In this document: one piece after another, positions 49,090 to 58,317 of the stretch
Numbering within the stretch: the first letter of the stretch is position 1
Layout: every line of letters starts with the position of its first letter
Assembly: GCA_013335535.1 (NCBI GenBank)
Contig: JAAXVL010000001.1
Location: forward strand, 203,764 to 267,763
Length of the DNA stretch: 64,000 bases
DNA from: Azonexaceae bacterium
GTDB taxonomy: Bacteria > Pseudomonadota > Gammaproteobacteria > Burkholderiales > Rhodocyclaceae
Direction of reading: 5' to 3'
Notes under the pieces: model-generated
The model's input: the letters and a program-made list of their open reading frames with translations, nothing else
Database searches by the model: none
Told to the model about the DNA's origin: nothing
Program-made: the position numbers and the translations under genes

Positions 49090-50007
49090 GTGTCCATTCC
49101 CTTCGCCTATCTTGGCATCATCCTGATCTGGTCCACCACGCCGCTGGCCATCCAGTGGAGTACCGAGGGCACCAGTTTTGCCCTTGCCGTTTTTGCCCGC
49201 ATGCTGATCGGCGCCCTCGTCGCTGCCGCCGTCATCGTTGCCTGGCGCATCCGTTTTCCGCTCAACGCCCGGGCGCGCCGCGCCTATTTGGTCGGCGGCC
49301 TTGGCCTGTTTTTCGCCATGGCGCTAACCTACTGGGCGGCACGCTACATTCATTCCGGCCTGATCTCCGTTCTCTTCGGCCTCTCGCCGCTGGCGGCCGG
49401 CAGCCTCGCCGCACTGTTTCTCGGTGAGCGCTCACTGACGCGCCTCAAGCTGATCGGCATGCTGCTCGGCGCGCTCGGTCTGGCGACGATTTTCATTCAC
49501 GGCGACAGCCTTGGCCATGAAAACGGAGTGCTCGGTCTGGCTGCCTTGCTGGTCGCCGTCTTCATCTATTCCGGCTGCCTCGTCTGGCTCAAGCATATTG
49601 GCGACGATAGCCCGCCGCTCGCCACCACCGTCGGCACGCTGAGCGTTGCGCTGCCTTTCTTTGGGCTGGTCTGGTATCTGACCGATGGCCGACTGCCCGC
49701 CATGGTTCCGCCGCGCGCCGCTGGCGCCATCGTGTACCTCGGCGTTTTCGGTTCGGTGATCGGCTTTGCGCTCTATTACTACGTGATCAAGCATCTCGAA
49801 ACCTCGAAGGTCGCGCTCATCACGCTGATCACGCCGGTCATCGCGCTGCTGCTCGGCCACTGGCTCAATGGCGAAATCATCGGCCTGCGCCTGTGGATCG
49901 GCACCGCCTTGATCCTGCTCGGGCTTGGCGTGCATGAATGGACGATGCTGGCCGGCCTGTTACGCCCCGGGCGAAGTGGCCGGGCTGAGGCGGAAATCGC
50001 GGGATAG
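49090..50007 (+). CDS. EamA/DMT-family transporter
   Basis: A 305-residue membrane protein with about ten helices in two EamA repeats. I chose the GTG at 49090 (GGAG 7 bases upstream, product begins MSIPFAYLGIILIWSTTPLA, as the family does); the frame remains open upstream over the small ORF. The substrate is unknown. A leader region with a terminator and a short ORF lies before it, and a composite repeat with hairpin follows its stop. Confidence 0.88.
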   Translation: MSIPFAYLGIILIWSTTPLAIQWSTEGTSFALAVFARMLIGALVAAAVIVAWRIRFPLNARARRAYLVGGLGLFFAMALTYWAARYIHSGLISVLFGLSPLAAGSLAALFLGERSLTRLKLIGMLLGALGLATIFIHGDSLGHENGVLGLAALLVAVFIYSGCLVWLKHIGDDSPPLATTVGTLSVALPFFGLVWYLTDGRLPAMVPPRAAGAIVYLGVFGSVIGFALYYYVIKHLETSKVALITLITPVIALLLGHWLNGEIIGLRLWIGTALILLGLGVHEWTMLAGLLRPGRSGRAEAEIAG

Positions 50008-50021
50008 CCCTGGCGGCGAAT

Positions 50022-50079
50022 GCCACGGTCAACCGGAAAAAAGGCCCAAAAAAGAAATGGCGCAGAAAGCCTGCGCCAT
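50022..50079 (-). repeat. Composite repeat i: repeat copy plus GGCGCAG hairpin
   Basis: GCCACGGTCAACCGGAAAAA (50022-50041) is followed by AGGCCCAAAAAAGAAATGG and then a hairpin, ATGGCGCAG/CTGCGCCAT (50057-50079). On the minus strand the hairpin follows the PEP-CTERM gene and precedes a T-rich run, so it should terminate that gene. On the plus strand it follows the EamA gene. Confidence 0.9.
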
Positions 50080-50124
50080 GGTGATTCGGTCCGGGCATCA
50101 AATCCTTGCCCGGACTGTCCGGGT

Positions 50125-50928
50125 TCAGCCCCGGCGACGACGCGCGACAACGGTCAGCAGACCAAGCCCGGCCAGGAACATCGCCGAGGATTCGGGTTCT
50201 GGCACCGCCGAAATGCTCACTGCGCCCCGGTCCTGGACGGTGAAAGCCAGTGGTGACGGAGAGAAATTGCCCTCCGGGCACGCCGCGGCAATGCCGCAGA
50301 CAACGCCAGCGATCATCGGGCCATCGGGCGTGATCGGCTGATTGAACAGGGAGAGCTGGAGCTGGACGTTCGAAAGCGTCGCCAGATCAGCGCCTGCGGA
50401 ATTGAAGAGATAGCCCGAGGCAAAGCTGCCGGCAACGCCAGTGGCGTTCACGACGACCATGCCCTGACTATTCGCCACATAGCCATAGGAAACGTTGAAA
50501 CTGGCGATGTGGGTGCCATTGTCGGCACCATAGTTTGGCGCCATCGAGCCGAAGTCGCGACTCGAGTCGGAATACAGGTCGATCCGCCCGGCCGTCAGGC
50601 GCAGCGCGCCCGGATCAACAGAACTGCCGGAGCCTGAAACCGAATAGGAGACGGTGATTTCATTGCCGGCTGAAGGCGAGCTGCTGCCAAAGCTCAAGGC
50701 CTGATAGGCACCGTGTTCGATGAAGTTAAACAGCTCGGGCACGTTTGCATCCGGCTGCATTTGCACGAAGCCGATACCGCTAACATCGAGCGCCGAAACA
50801 GTGCTGGCGCCGCTCGTTCCGCTGCCCAGCGGGTTGATTTGCCAAGGCTCGGCAGCCAGTGCCGACTGTGTGGAAACCGCGAGGGCCAAAATGCTCAGGC
50901 CGTGCTTGATTTTATTTAACGATCGCAT
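50125..50928 (-). CDS. PEP-CTERM sorting-domain protein
   Basis: A 267-residue secreted protein with signal peptide ending TQSALAA and a C-terminal PEP-CTERM sorting signal: VPEPESSAMFLAGLGLLTVV followed by ARRRRG. Such proteins are thought to be cleaved by exosortase EpsH and linked to exopolysaccharide production. The body is Ser/Gly-rich with little similarity that I can name. No exosortase is in the window. In the 293 bases between its start and the VOC gene I see no clear promoter or other gene except repeat j. Confidence 0.88.
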   Translation of the reverse strand: MRSLNKIKHGLSILALAVSTQSALAAEPWQINPLGSGTSGASTVSALDVSGIGFVQMQPDANVPELFNFIEHGAYQALSFGSSSPSAGNEITVSYSVSGSGSSVDPGALRLTAGRIDLYSDSSRDFGSMAPNYGADNGTHIASFNVSYGYVANSQGMVVVNATGVAGSFASGYLFNSAGADLATLSNVQLQLSLFNQPITPDGPMIAGVVCGIAAACPEGNFSPSPLAFTVQDRGAVSISAVPEPESSAMFLAGLGLLTVVARRRRG

Positions 50929-51125
50929 GACGTTCGAGTTGCTTTCTTGTGTGTATTGAACATTGGCCTGTACTGACTACAGCACCGTAAACAAGACATC
51001 TGGTCACCCGGATCAATAACATCCAAGTATGCCAAATGAAAATACTGTGCGATTTTAGCTGCCTTGGTGCCAATGGTATTGATATATGTCATGCGAATTT
51101 CATGAAATGGTCGTTTTGTGGCGTT

Positions 51126-51187
51126 GCCACGGTCAACCGGGAAAAATGCCCAAAAATGAAAATGGCGCAGAGCCTTCTGCGCCGTTG
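51126..51187 (-). repeat. Composite repeat j: repeat copy plus GGCGCAG hairpin
   Basis: GCCACGGTCAACCGGGAAAA is followed by ATGCCCAAAAATGAAAATGG and the hairpin AATGGCGCAG/CTGCGCCGTT (51159-51185). It lies just 3' of the VOC gene on the minus strand. Both halves of the repeat and the hairpin match copies i and k. Confidence 0.9.
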
Positions 51188-51221
51188 CTGCGATCAGGTC
51201 GCCAAACCCGGTCCGGCTCAT

Positions 51222-51614
51222 TCACCGGGTATTTGCTCCGGAAGCTGCGGCGGGAGAGCAAAACCAGAGCTTGTTGCCTTCGCTATCGAGAAAACTGCCA
51301 ACGTAGAAATCGCCATAAACCTGCACTTCGTTGGCAATCACGATGTCGCGTGCACGTAAGGCCTCCTGCGTTGCCGGGGCGTGGTCGGTGGCCAGCGTCA
51401 CGCGTGGATTCGGGAATTCCGTCGGCGCGGCCCAGTCTGGTTTGAGCATCAGGATTACCTGGCCGAGCCACCAGCCGACCTGGCTGTCGCCCTCGAAGGC
51501 CGGTTCCAGCCCAAGCTTTTTCTTATAGAACAGATTTGCGCGATCAATATCGGTCACGGCCAGCGCGACCACTTTGACGCGTTGAATACCAAGGGGCGGT
51601 AGTGGTTTGCTCAT
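51222..51614 (-). CDS. VOC/glyoxalase-fold protein
   Basis: A 130-residue protein from the ATG at 51614, preceded by AGGAGGGTGATC, a strong ribosome-binding site (the open frame extends further to 51773 without one). It has the VOC beta-alpha-beta-beta-beta pattern: VVALAVTDIDRANLFYKKKLGLEP in the first half and a DFYVGSFLDSEGNKLWFCSP ending. VOC proteins include glyoxalases, dioxygenases and antibiotic-binding proteins; the exact role is unknown. Between this gene and the HerA-like gene lies repeat k. Confidence 0.85.
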   Translation of the reverse strand: MSKPLPPLGIQRVKVVALAVTDIDRANLFYKKKLGLEPAFEGDSQVGWWLGQVILMLKPDWAAPTEFPNPRVTLATDHAPATQEALRARDIVIANEVQVYGDFYVGSFLDSEGNKLWFCSPAAASGANTR

Positions 51615-51747
51615 GATCACCCTCCTCTTTCCGGACTGAGGTGCTGCATCCAGCGCTGTTGCTTCCTGTCCGTAGTGGACAGCGACTATCCGCTGGAATT
51701 CCAGCTTCTCACGCAATGAGGACGACCATGCGTCGTCATCGCGGAGG

Positions 51748-51806
51748 CCACGGTCAACCGGAAAAATGCCCAAAAATGAAAATGGCGCAGGAGGTTCTGC
51801 GCCATT
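51748..51806 (-). repeat. Composite repeat k: repeat copy plus GGCGCAG hairpin
   Basis: GCCACGGTCAACCGGAAAAA is followed by TGCCCAAAAATGAAAATGG and the hairpin AATGGCGCAG/CTGCGCCATT (51780-51805). It lies 3' of the HerA-like gene on the minus strand. The hairpin arms are the same as in copy i and differ by one base from copy j. Confidence 0.9.
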
Positions 51807-51848
51807 GCTGTTGGGAGGAGTCCCCGGCCGGGAGAAGTCGATCAGCGA

Positions 51849-53468
51849 TCAGCGTCGTCCACCGAGGATAGACCCCAGCACCCCGCGCAAAATCTGTTTG
51901 CCGATCTCCCGGCCAACCGTCCCGGCAACGCCACGTGCTGCGCTCTTGGCCGCGCTTTCGAGCACGCCTTCGCGGTGACCGCCACGCGGGCCGGTGGAGC
52001 CGCCGAGCAGATCGCCGATGCTGCCGAAGATGCCGCCGGATTCCTGCGGGGCCGGGGCGGTCTGGCGCGGTTGCGGGGCGGGTTCGCGGCGTACGGTTTC
52101 CTGGTTGGCGCTGTTGCCCCAGTCGCTGTCGTTGAGGCTGCCCTTGCCGGCTGGTGGGGCGGGAATGGCGCCGGGGGCGGCCTGGGTGGTGGCTGGTTTG
52201 CCGCGCAGGATTTCGTAGGCCGATTCGCGGTCGATGGTCTGACCGTAGGTGGCGAGTAGCGGGCTCGATTTGATGAAGGCCTGACGCTCGTCGGCGGTCA
52301 GCGGGCCGAGACGGGAGGCGGGCGGGAAGATGAAGCCGCGCTCGACGATGGTCGGCCGGCCTTTTTCGTCGAGGAAGGAGACCAGTGCTTCGCCGACGCC
52401 GAGTTCGGTGATGGCCGTGGCGGCGTCGAATTTCGGGTTGGCGCGCATCGTTTCGGCCGCTGCCTGGACGGCTTTCTGGTCACGCGGGGTGAAGGCGCGC
52501 AGGGCGTGCTGGACGCGGTTGCCGAGCTGGCCGAGGATTTTTTCCGGAACGTCGAGCGGGTTCTGCGTGACGAAATAGACGCCGACGCCCTTGGAGCGGA
52601 TCAGGCGGACGACCTGCTCGACCTTGTCGGTCAGTGCCTGGGGCGCGTCGCTGAACAACAGGTGGGCTTCGTCGAAGAAGAAGGCGAGCTTGGGTTTGTC
52701 GAGGTCGCCGGCTTCGGGCAGTTGCTCGAACAGTTCGGAGAGCAGCCAGAGCAGGAAGGTGGAGTAGAGGGCCGGGGCCTGGACGAGCTTTTCGGCGGCC
52801 AGCACGTTGATGACGCCACGGCCGTTTTCGTCGACTTTCATGAGGTCGTTGATGTCGAGCATCGGTTCGCCGAAGAACTGGTCGCCGCCTTGTTGCTCGA
52901 GCGTCAGCAGGCCGCGCTGGATGGCGCCGATGGAGGCCGAGGCGACGTTGCCGTATTCGGTGGTGAAAGTCTTGGCGTTGTCGCCGACGTGCTGGACCAT
53001 GGCGCGCAGGTCCTTGAGGTCGAGCAGGAGCAGGCCCTGGTCGTCGGCGATCTTGAAGACCAGTTGCAGGACGCCGCCTTGCGTGTCGTTGAGGTTGAGC
53101 AGGCGGGCGAGGAGCAGCGGGCCCATGTCGGACACGGTGGCGCGGATCGGAATACCGTTTTCGCCAAAGACATCCCAGAAAGCGACCGGATTGGCGTAGG
53201 GGGCGAAGCCTTCGAGACCGAGTTCGGCGATGCGCTTGAGCAGCTTTTCCGAGGGATTGCCGGCGGCGCCCATGCCCGAGAGGTCGCCCTTCACATCCGC
53301 CATGAAGACGGGCACGCCGGCAAAGGAGAGCCGTTCGGCCATCGATTGCAGGGTCACCGTCTTGCCGGTGCCGGTGGCGCCGGTGATCAGTCCGTGGCGG
53401 TTGGCCATCTGCGGCAGCAGGGCCGGGTAGCCGTCTTCGGATTTGGCGAGGTACATGGGTTCGGACAT
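51849..53468 (-). CDS. HerA-like ATPase (DUF853 family)
   Basis: A 539-residue P-loop ATPase. Walker A GATGTGKT is at residues 30-37 and Walker B is in [12 protein letters not shown]. The family (DUF853, helicase HerA-like C-terminal) is conserved in proteobacteria (E. coli YjgR-like). The C-terminal 120 residues are Pro/Gly/Ala-rich with a [13 protein letters not shown] stretch. A DNA-translocating or nuclease-linked role is only inferred from HerA homology. It starts near yebC but is divergent. Confidence 0.9.
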   Translation of the reverse strand: MSEPMYLAKSEDGYPALLPQMANRHGLITGATGTGKTVTLQSMAERLSFAGVPVFMADVKGDLSGMGAAGNPSEKLLKRIAELGLEGFAPYANPVAFWDVFGENGIPIRATVSDMGPLLLARLLNLNDTQGGVLQLVFKIADDQGLLLLDLKDLRAMVQHVGDNAKTFTTEYGNVASASIGAIQRGLLTLEQQGGDQFFGEPMLDINDLMKVDENGRGVINVLAAEKLVQAPALYSTFLLWLLSELFEQLPEAGDLDKPKLAFFFDEAHLLFSDAPQALTDKVEQVVRLIRSKGVGVYFVTQNPLDVPEKILGQLGNRVQHALRAFTPRDQKAVQAAAETMRANPKFDAATAITELGVGEALVSFLDEKGRPTIVERGFIFPPASRLGPLTADERQAFIKSSPLLATYGQTIDRESAYEILRGKPATTQAAPGAIPAPPAGKGSLNDSDWGNSANQETVRREPAPQPRQTAPAPQESGGIFGSIGDLLGGSTGPRGGHREGVLESAAKSAARGVAGTVGREIGKQILRGVLGSILGGRR

Positions 53469-53627
53469 GGCGGCAGGCTCCAGCAGGAAAGGTATTCCGG
53501 CATTCTAGCAACGCCGCGCTAGCGCTTTGTTAAATAGCGTAAGTTGCCGCGTCACGCCGGCCTGACGAGAAACGTTCTGGCGAGTAAAATCTCGCCTTCT
53601 TCGTTATTTGCATTCAGGGAAAACAGC

Positions 53628-54353
53628 ATGGCTGGTCATTCCAAGTGGGCCAATATCCAGCACCGTAAAGGTCGCCAGGACGAGAAGCGCGGTGCCGCCT
53701 TCTCCAAGATTGCCAAGGAAATTACCGTCGCGTCCAAGATGGGCGGCGGCGACATCAACTTCAACCCGCGCCTGCGCGTCGCGGTCGACAAGGCCAAGGG
53801 TGTCAACATGCCCAAGGACAAGATCGACACGGCGATCAAGAAAGGCACGGGCGAACTCGAAGGCGTCGAGTACATCGAGATCCGCTACGAAGGCTACGGT
53901 ATCGGCGGCGCGGCGATCATGGTCGATTGCCTGACCGACAACAAGGTGCGCACGGTGGCCGAAGTTCGCCACGCGTTTTCCAAGTTCGGCGGCAACATGG
54001 GTTCCGACGGCTGCGTCGCTTTCCAGTTCAAGCACGTCGGCCAGATGATCTTCGCCCCGGGCACCGATGAAGGCGCTCTCATGGACGCCGCCATCGAAGC
54101 CGGTGCCGATGACGTGACGACCAACGACGACGGCTCGATCGAAGTCCTGACCCCGCCGAACGACTACATGGCCGTCAAGGACGCGCTCGAAGCAGCCGGT
54201 TTCAAGCCGGAGTTCGGCGAAGTGACGATGAAGCCGGAAGGCGAAAACGTTTTCGCCGGAGAAGAAGGCGTGAAGATGCAGAAACTGCTCGACGCGCTGG
54301 AAAATCTCGACGACGTGCAGGAAATCTACACCACGGCCGTCATCGAAGACTGA
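53628..54353 (+). CDS. yebC: YebC/PmpR family transcriptional regulator or translation factor
   Basis: A 241-residue YebC-family protein from [18 protein letters not shown], the family start; the frame is open upstream but the ATG at 53628 is clear. Other signatures are [16 protein letters not shown] and [20 protein letters not shown]. YebC was described as a DNA-binding regulator, and more recent work assigns members a role in helping ribosomes at proline stretches. It commonly precedes ruvC; here two other genes lie between. Confidence 0.95.
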   Translation: MAGHSKWANIQHRKGRQDEKRGAAFSKIAKEITVASKMGGGDINFNPRLRVAVDKAKGVNMPKDKIDTAIKKGTGELEGVEYIEIRYEGYGIGGAAIMVDCLTDNKVRTVAEVRHAFSKFGGNMGSDGCVAFQFKHVGQMIFAPGTDEGALMDAAIEAGADDVTTNDDGSIEVLTPPNDYMAVKDALEAAGFKPEFGEVTMKPEGENVFAGEEGVKMQKLLDALENLDDVQEIYTTAVIED

Positions 54354-54361
54354 CGTGCACG

Positions 54362-54393
54362 CGATGTGCGTCGCCCTCGGGTGGCGCACATCG
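54362..54393. other. Hairpin after yebC
   Basis: CGATGTGCG and CGCACATCG form a perfect 9-bp stem with a GC-rich loop. No T-run follows, so it may protect the yebC mRNA end rather than terminate. Confidence 0.45.
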
Positions 54394-54426
54394 ACCCCGA
54401 CTTGCCGTTGCAGCCAAAGGACTTCC

Positions 54427-54903
54427 ATGAATCTTCGTTCGCTCACTCTTGCCCTGTTCGCTGCCACGCTGAGTCTTTCGGCCTCTGCCGCCCAGCTTGC
54501 CTGCCCGGAACTGGCCGCCGCCGTTCAGGTCAATGCCTGTCCGACCGAAGAGGAGCTGAGATTCACCTACAATGGTTATTGCAGCGACAACGCCAAGGCC
54601 TACGCCAACCAGACCGATTCGTGCATCCGCTACGAGGACTACCGCGCGATGAAAAACACGGCGCGCTGGGAATCGAAGGATGGCGAATTCGACGGCTACG
54701 TCTCGTGTGACCTGCCCGCCGCCCAGTTCCGGGCGCTCAAGGCGAACAGCATGACGGTCGTGCCCCAGGGCAAGCTGACCAAGCTGGTGTGCACCTATCC
54801 GCAGGGAATCAACTTTACCTACCGGACCAAGAGCACCTGCAAGTTGCTCGATGAAAAAGCCTGTGCCGCCGATGCGGCCAACTGTCAGGCGGCGTGCAAC
54901 TGA
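54427..54903 (+). CDS. Small exported Cys-rich protein of unknown function
   Basis: A 158-residue protein with signal peptide (LRSLTLALFAATLSLSASA). The mature part has ten cysteines spaced as in a disulfide-rich secreted protein (CPELAAAVQVNACP, GYCSDNAK, DSCIRYEDY, SCDLP, LVCTYPQ, STCKLLDEKACAADAANCQAAC). AAAGGAC precedes the ATG. I do not recognise it. It is co-oriented with yebC and ruvC but separated from yebC by a hairpin. Confidence 0.75.
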   Translation: MNLRSLTLALFAATLSLSASAAQLACPELAAAVQVNACPTEEELRFTYNGYCSDNAKAYANQTDSCIRYEDYRAMKNTARWESKDGEFDGYVSCDLPAAQFRALKANSMTVVPQGKLTKLVCTYPQGINFTYRTKSTCKLLDEKACAADAANCQAACN

Positions 54904-55003
54904 AAACGTGGGTTGCGCTGTGCCTGGTGCTGCGCCAAGCCTGTTTGAAACCCTGCTCGAAGCACGCCGGCAATGCGCCGGCGACCTGATCGTCTGACCT
55001 GCC

Positions 55004-55855
55004 GTGCAACGCTTTTACCCCCTGCTTTTCGTTTTCCTGTGGAGTACCGGCTTCATCGGCGCCAAGCTCGGCCTGCCTTACGCCGAGCCCTTGTCCTTTC
55101 TGCTTAGCCGCTACGGGCTGGTCATCTCCCTGATGCTGATCATCGCGCTGGCGACCCGGGCGCCGTGGCCAGAAAAGCCGCGTGACTGGCTGCACATCGG
55201 CGTGTCGGGCGTGCTGGTTCACGCCATTTATCTGGGCGGCGTTTTCGTTGCCATCAAGCACGGCCTGCCGGCTGGTGTCACGGCGCTGGTGGTCGGCATG
55301 CAGCCGCTATTGACGGCGTGTGGCGCTGGCTGGCTGCTTGGCGAAAAAGTGAGCACTCGCCAATGGGCCGGACTCGGGCTCGGCTTTGTCGGTGTCGGGA
55401 TGGTCGTTTCCGGCAAGCTCGGCGATGGAGCCCTGGGGCCGATGCTGATCCCGGCTGTCGTCGCGCTGCTCGGCATCACGGCCGGTACCCTGTACCAGAA
55501 ACGCTTCTGCCCTAAATTCGATCTGCGTACCGGCTCGGTCATCCAGTTCGTGCCGACCGCCATCGTCACGGCGATGGCTGTGGCCGTTTTCGAGGATTAC
55601 CGGATCGAGTGGAACGGCCAGTTCATCTTCGCTCTCGGCTGGCTCGTGCTGGTTCTCTCGCTCGGCGCCATCAGCCTGCTCAATCTGCTCATCCGCAGCG
55701 GCAGCGCCGTCAATGTCGCCGCCCTCTTCTACCTGACGCCACCGACGACAGCGCTGATCGCCTATTTCATTTTTGGTGAAAATTTGACCGTGACCGCAGC
55801 ATTCGGCATGGTCGTCGCCGTGAGCGGCGTTTATCTGGTGGCGAGGACGAAATGA
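55004..55855 (+). CDS. EamA/DMT-family transporter
   Basis: A 283-residue membrane protein with about ten helices, starting with GTG (product [24 protein letters not shown], a family-like start). Substrate unknown. An inverted repeat CGCCGGC/GCCGGCG lies 20-40 bases upstream. Its stop overlaps the ruvC start by 4 bases, so it is the first gene of a transcript containing ruvC. This is the third EamA gene in the window. Confidence 0.88.
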   Translation: MQRFYPLLFVFLWSTGFIGAKLGLPYAEPLSFLLSRYGLVISLMLIIALATRAPWPEKPRDWLHIGVSGVLVHAIYLGGVFVAIKHGLPAGVTALVVGMQPLLTACGAGWLLGEKVSTRQWAGLGLGFVGVGMVVSGKLGDGALGPMLIPAVVALLGITAGTLYQKRFCPKFDLRTGSVIQFVPTAIVTAMAVAVFEDYRIEWNGQFIFALGWLVLVLSLGAISLLNLLIRSGSAVNVAALFYLTPPTTALIAYFIFGENLTVTAAFGMVVAVSGVYLVARTK

Positions 55856-56391
55856 GCATCATTGCACCGCGTATTCTTGGCATCGACCCCGGTCTGCGGA
55901 TCACCGGGTTTGGCGTCATCGAAATGCACGGCAAGCAGCTCGTTTATGTCGCCAGCGGCTGCATCAAGTCGAACGACAAGGAATCGCTGCCGGATCGCAT
56001 CAAGACGCTGTTCGCCGGCATCAGCGAAGTCATCGCGACCTACGCGCCGAATCAGGCGGCGGTGGAAAAAGTGTTCGTTAACGTCAATCCGCAATCGACC
56101 CTGTTACTCGGCCAAGCCCGCGGTGCGGCGATCAGTGCGCTGGTCCACGCCGGTTTGCCGGTGGCCGAATACACGGCGCTGCAGACCAAGCAGGCGGTGG
56201 TTGGTCATGGCAAGGCGGCCAAGGATCAGGTGCAGGCCATGGTCATTCGCCTGCTCAACCTGCCCGGTGCGCCAACAGCGGATGCTGCCGATGCGCTGGC
56301 CTGCGCCATTTGCCACGCGCATGGCGGACAGGGGCTGGGGGCGCTGGCGACAGCCGGCTATCGCGTTCGTGGTGGACGGCTGGTAGGATAA
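55852..56391 (+). CDS. ruvC: Holliday junction endonuclease RuvC
   Basis: A 179-residue resolvase. The acidic active-site residues are in [12 protein letters not shown] (D12), AVEKVF and [13 protein letters not shown]. RuvC cuts Holliday junctions with the RuvAB branch-migration motor. It follows an EamA gene by 4-base overlap. A MITE-like element lies between it and ruvA, so its usual close linkage with ruvA is broken. Confidence 0.95.
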   Translation: MSIIAPRILGIDPGLRITGFGVIEMHGKQLVYVASGCIKSNDKESLPDRIKTLFAGISEVIATYAPNQAAVEKVFVNVNPQSTLLLGQARGAAISALVHAGLPVAEYTALQTKQAVVGHGKAAKDQVQAMVIRLLNLPGAPTADAADALACAICHAHGGQGLGALATAGYRVRGGRLVG

Positions 56392-56629
56392 TCCTTGAAA
56401 CCTCAGTTGACCGCTTTTCCATCGTTATGCGGCCGTGTGGGCATGAACCGCTGTGCCTTCGCGGCGACTCACCCAACAGGTGACAGCGCTACGTGGCCGC
56501 TGGCACATTCGGTCGGGCCCCCGGCTTTGTCGCTCCTTCTTGCAGGCATGGGCCTGCTGCGGCGTCGCTTCGCGCCGGCCATCCCGCCCAAATGCACCAA
56601 CAGCCACGTCCAACTAAGGTTTCAAGGAT
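56391..56629. mobile_element. MITE-like element with 22-bp inverted ends and a GATA target duplication
   Basis: ATCCTTGAAACCTCAGTTGAC at the left end and GTCCAACTAAGGTTTCAAGGAT at the right end (the latter written here as two parts: GTCCAACTAAGG, TTTCAAGGAT) are inverted repeats with two differences. GATA flanks both sides in direct orientation (56387-56390 and 56630-56633), as a 4-bp target-site duplication. The element is about 239 bp and has no transposase; the frames inside are short and not recognised. It lies exactly at the end of ruvC. Confidence 0.8.
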
Positions 56630-56680
56630 GATAGACTGTGTGAAATTACAGTACTTTCTCCAGAAAGAGATGCCCCGGAA

Positions 56681-57262
56681 ATGATCGGAAGACTGACCGG
56701 CCTGATCGCCGAAAAGAACCCGCCGCAGATCGTGCTCGACCTCAATGGCGTCGGCTACGAGCTCGATGTGCCGATGAGCACTTTCTATAATTTGCCGGCG
56801 AGTGGCGAAAGGGTCACCCTGCTCACGCATTTTGCGGTGCGCGAGGACGGTCATTTTCTTTACGGCTTCCTGACCGAAGCCGAGCGCTTTGCCTTCCGCC
56901 AGTTGCTCAAGGTCTCCGGCATCGGAGCCCGCACGGCGCTGTCGGTGCTCTCCGGCCTGTCGGTCAACGATCTGGCCGCCGCCGTGGCGCAGCAGGAACT
57001 CGGTCGGCTGATCAAGGTGCCCGGCATTGGCAAGAAAACCGCCGAGCGCCTGCTTCTCGAACTCAAGGGCAAGCTGGCCGATGCGGTCGGCGGCGTCTCT
57101 CTGCACTCGGCCGTCGACGACGCCAAACAGGATATTTCCAACGCCCTGCTCGCCCTCGGCTACAACGAGAAGGAAGCGGCTGCGGCGATGAAGCAACTGC
57201 CCGCCGACATCGGCACCTCGGATGGCATCCGGGCGGCGCTCAAATTGTTGTCGAAGGTCTGA
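56681..57262 (+). CDS. ruvA: Holliday junction branch-migration protein RuvA
   Basis: A 193-residue protein: N-terminal OB fold ([23 protein letters not shown] is split over residues 1-23), two helix-hairpin-helix motifs ([32 protein letters not shown]) and a C-terminal RuvB-binding domain. RuvA tetramers hold the junction for RuvB. It overlaps the AI-2E gene by one base. A promoter may be needed because of the MITE before it. Confidence 0.95.
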   Translation: MIGRLTGLIAEKNPPQIVLDLNGVGYELDVPMSTFYNLPASGERVTLLTHFAVREDGHFLYGFLTEAERFAFRQLLKVSGIGARTALSVLSGLSVNDLAAAVAQQELGRLIKVPGIGKKTAERLLLELKGKLADAVGGVSLHSAVDDAKQDISNALLALGYNEKEAAAAMKQLPADIGTSDGIRAALKLLSKV

Positions 57263-58317
57263 TGATCGAAGAACAGGATCCCAAGCGGCTGGCGCAGATC
57301 GCGCTGGTGGTGCTGCTCATCATCGGCTGCGTCACCGTGCTGCTGCCCTTCATCGGCGCCGTACTGTTCGCTTTTGTGGTCTGGATGTGCACCTGGCGCT
57401 TCTACGCCGACAAATTGCTGCCCCGCCTGGGGCGTCGCGACACGCTGGGCGCTTCGCTCATGACGCTGGCGCTGGTTCTCGTCCTGCTCCTGCCCACGCT
57501 GTTCCTGGCCGGTTCGTTGGCCAATGGCGCCGACAACCTGATCGACTACCTCAAGCCCTACATCGAGCAGGGTTTGCCGGCTGACCCGCCAGGCTGGCTG
57601 ATCGGCCTGCCTTTCGTCGGCGGTGAGATCGACGCGGCCTGGCATCGCCTCGCCGGCAACCGCGAAGAGCTCAACGCCCTCGTCAAACAGCTCATCGCGC
57701 CGGCCCGCCAGCTGGCGCTGGCGCTCGGCGGCATCGCCGCCAACGGCCTGTTGCAACTGGCGCTTGTTCTCTTCGTGACCTTCTTTCTTTACCGCGACGG
57801 CACGGCCATCAGCCACGCGCTCTACGTCGGCGCCCGCAAGCTGGGCGGCGAGCTCGGTGAAAACATGCTCGACAAGGCCCGCGGCACCGTGGTCGGCGTC
57901 ATGCTTGGTATCGTCGGTACGGCGGCGGCGCAAGGCACCGTGGCGATGATCGGTTTCCTGATCGCTAGCGTGCCGCAGGCCATGCTGCTCGGTTTCGCCA
58001 CCTTCTTCCTGTCGATGATTCCGGTCGGCCCGCCGCTCATCTGGGGCGGTGCGGCGGCCTGGCTGTACAGCGAGGGACAGACCGGCTGGGCCATTTTCAT
58101 GGTGCTCTACGGTCTGTTCGTCATCAGCAGCATCGACAATTTCGTCAAGCCGATCCTCATCGCCCGTGGCGCCGGCCTGTCCATCCTGCTCATTGCGCTT
58201 GGCGTGCTCGGCGGTGTGCTCGTCTTCGGCTTCATCGGCATCTTTCTCGGCCCGGTATTGCTGGCCCTTGGCGACATGCTGCTGCAACGCTGGCTTCGCG
58301 AGGAATCAATCCCATGA
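57262..58317 (+). CDS. AI-2E/PerM-family membrane transporter
   Basis: A 351-residue membrane protein of the AI-2E transporter (PerM) superfamily with about 6-8 helices: [23 protein letters not shown] at the N-terminus, and the conserved C-terminal region [21 protein letters not shown] and [22 protein letters not shown]. The family includes AI-2 exporters and Na+/H+ antiporters; the substrate is not known. It lies between ruvA and ruvB, overlapping both, an uncommon insertion in the ruv operon that suggests coexpression. Confidence 0.88.
   Translation: MIEEQDPKRLAQIALVVLLIIGCVTVLLPFIGAVLFAFVVWMCTWRFYADKLLPRLGRRDTLGASLMTLALVLVLLLPTLFLAGSLANGADNLIDYLKPYIEQGLPADPPGWLIGLPFVGGEIDAAWHRLAGNREELNALVKQLIAPARQLALALGGIAANGLLQLALVLFVTFFLYRDGTAISHALYVGARKLGGELGENMLDKARGTVVGVMLGIVGTAAAQGTVAMIGFLIASVPQAMLLGFATFFLSMIPVGPPLIWGGAAAWLYSEGQTGWAIFMVLYGLFVISSIDNFVKPILIARGAGLSILLIALGVLGGVLVFGFIGIFLGPVLLALGDMLLQRWLREESIP

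Noticed and set aside
50929..51120. A sigma54 promoter for the PEP-CTERM gene
   Set aside because: TTGGCACC and TTGGCATA are present on the minus strand, but neither is followed by a TTGC element at the right distance.
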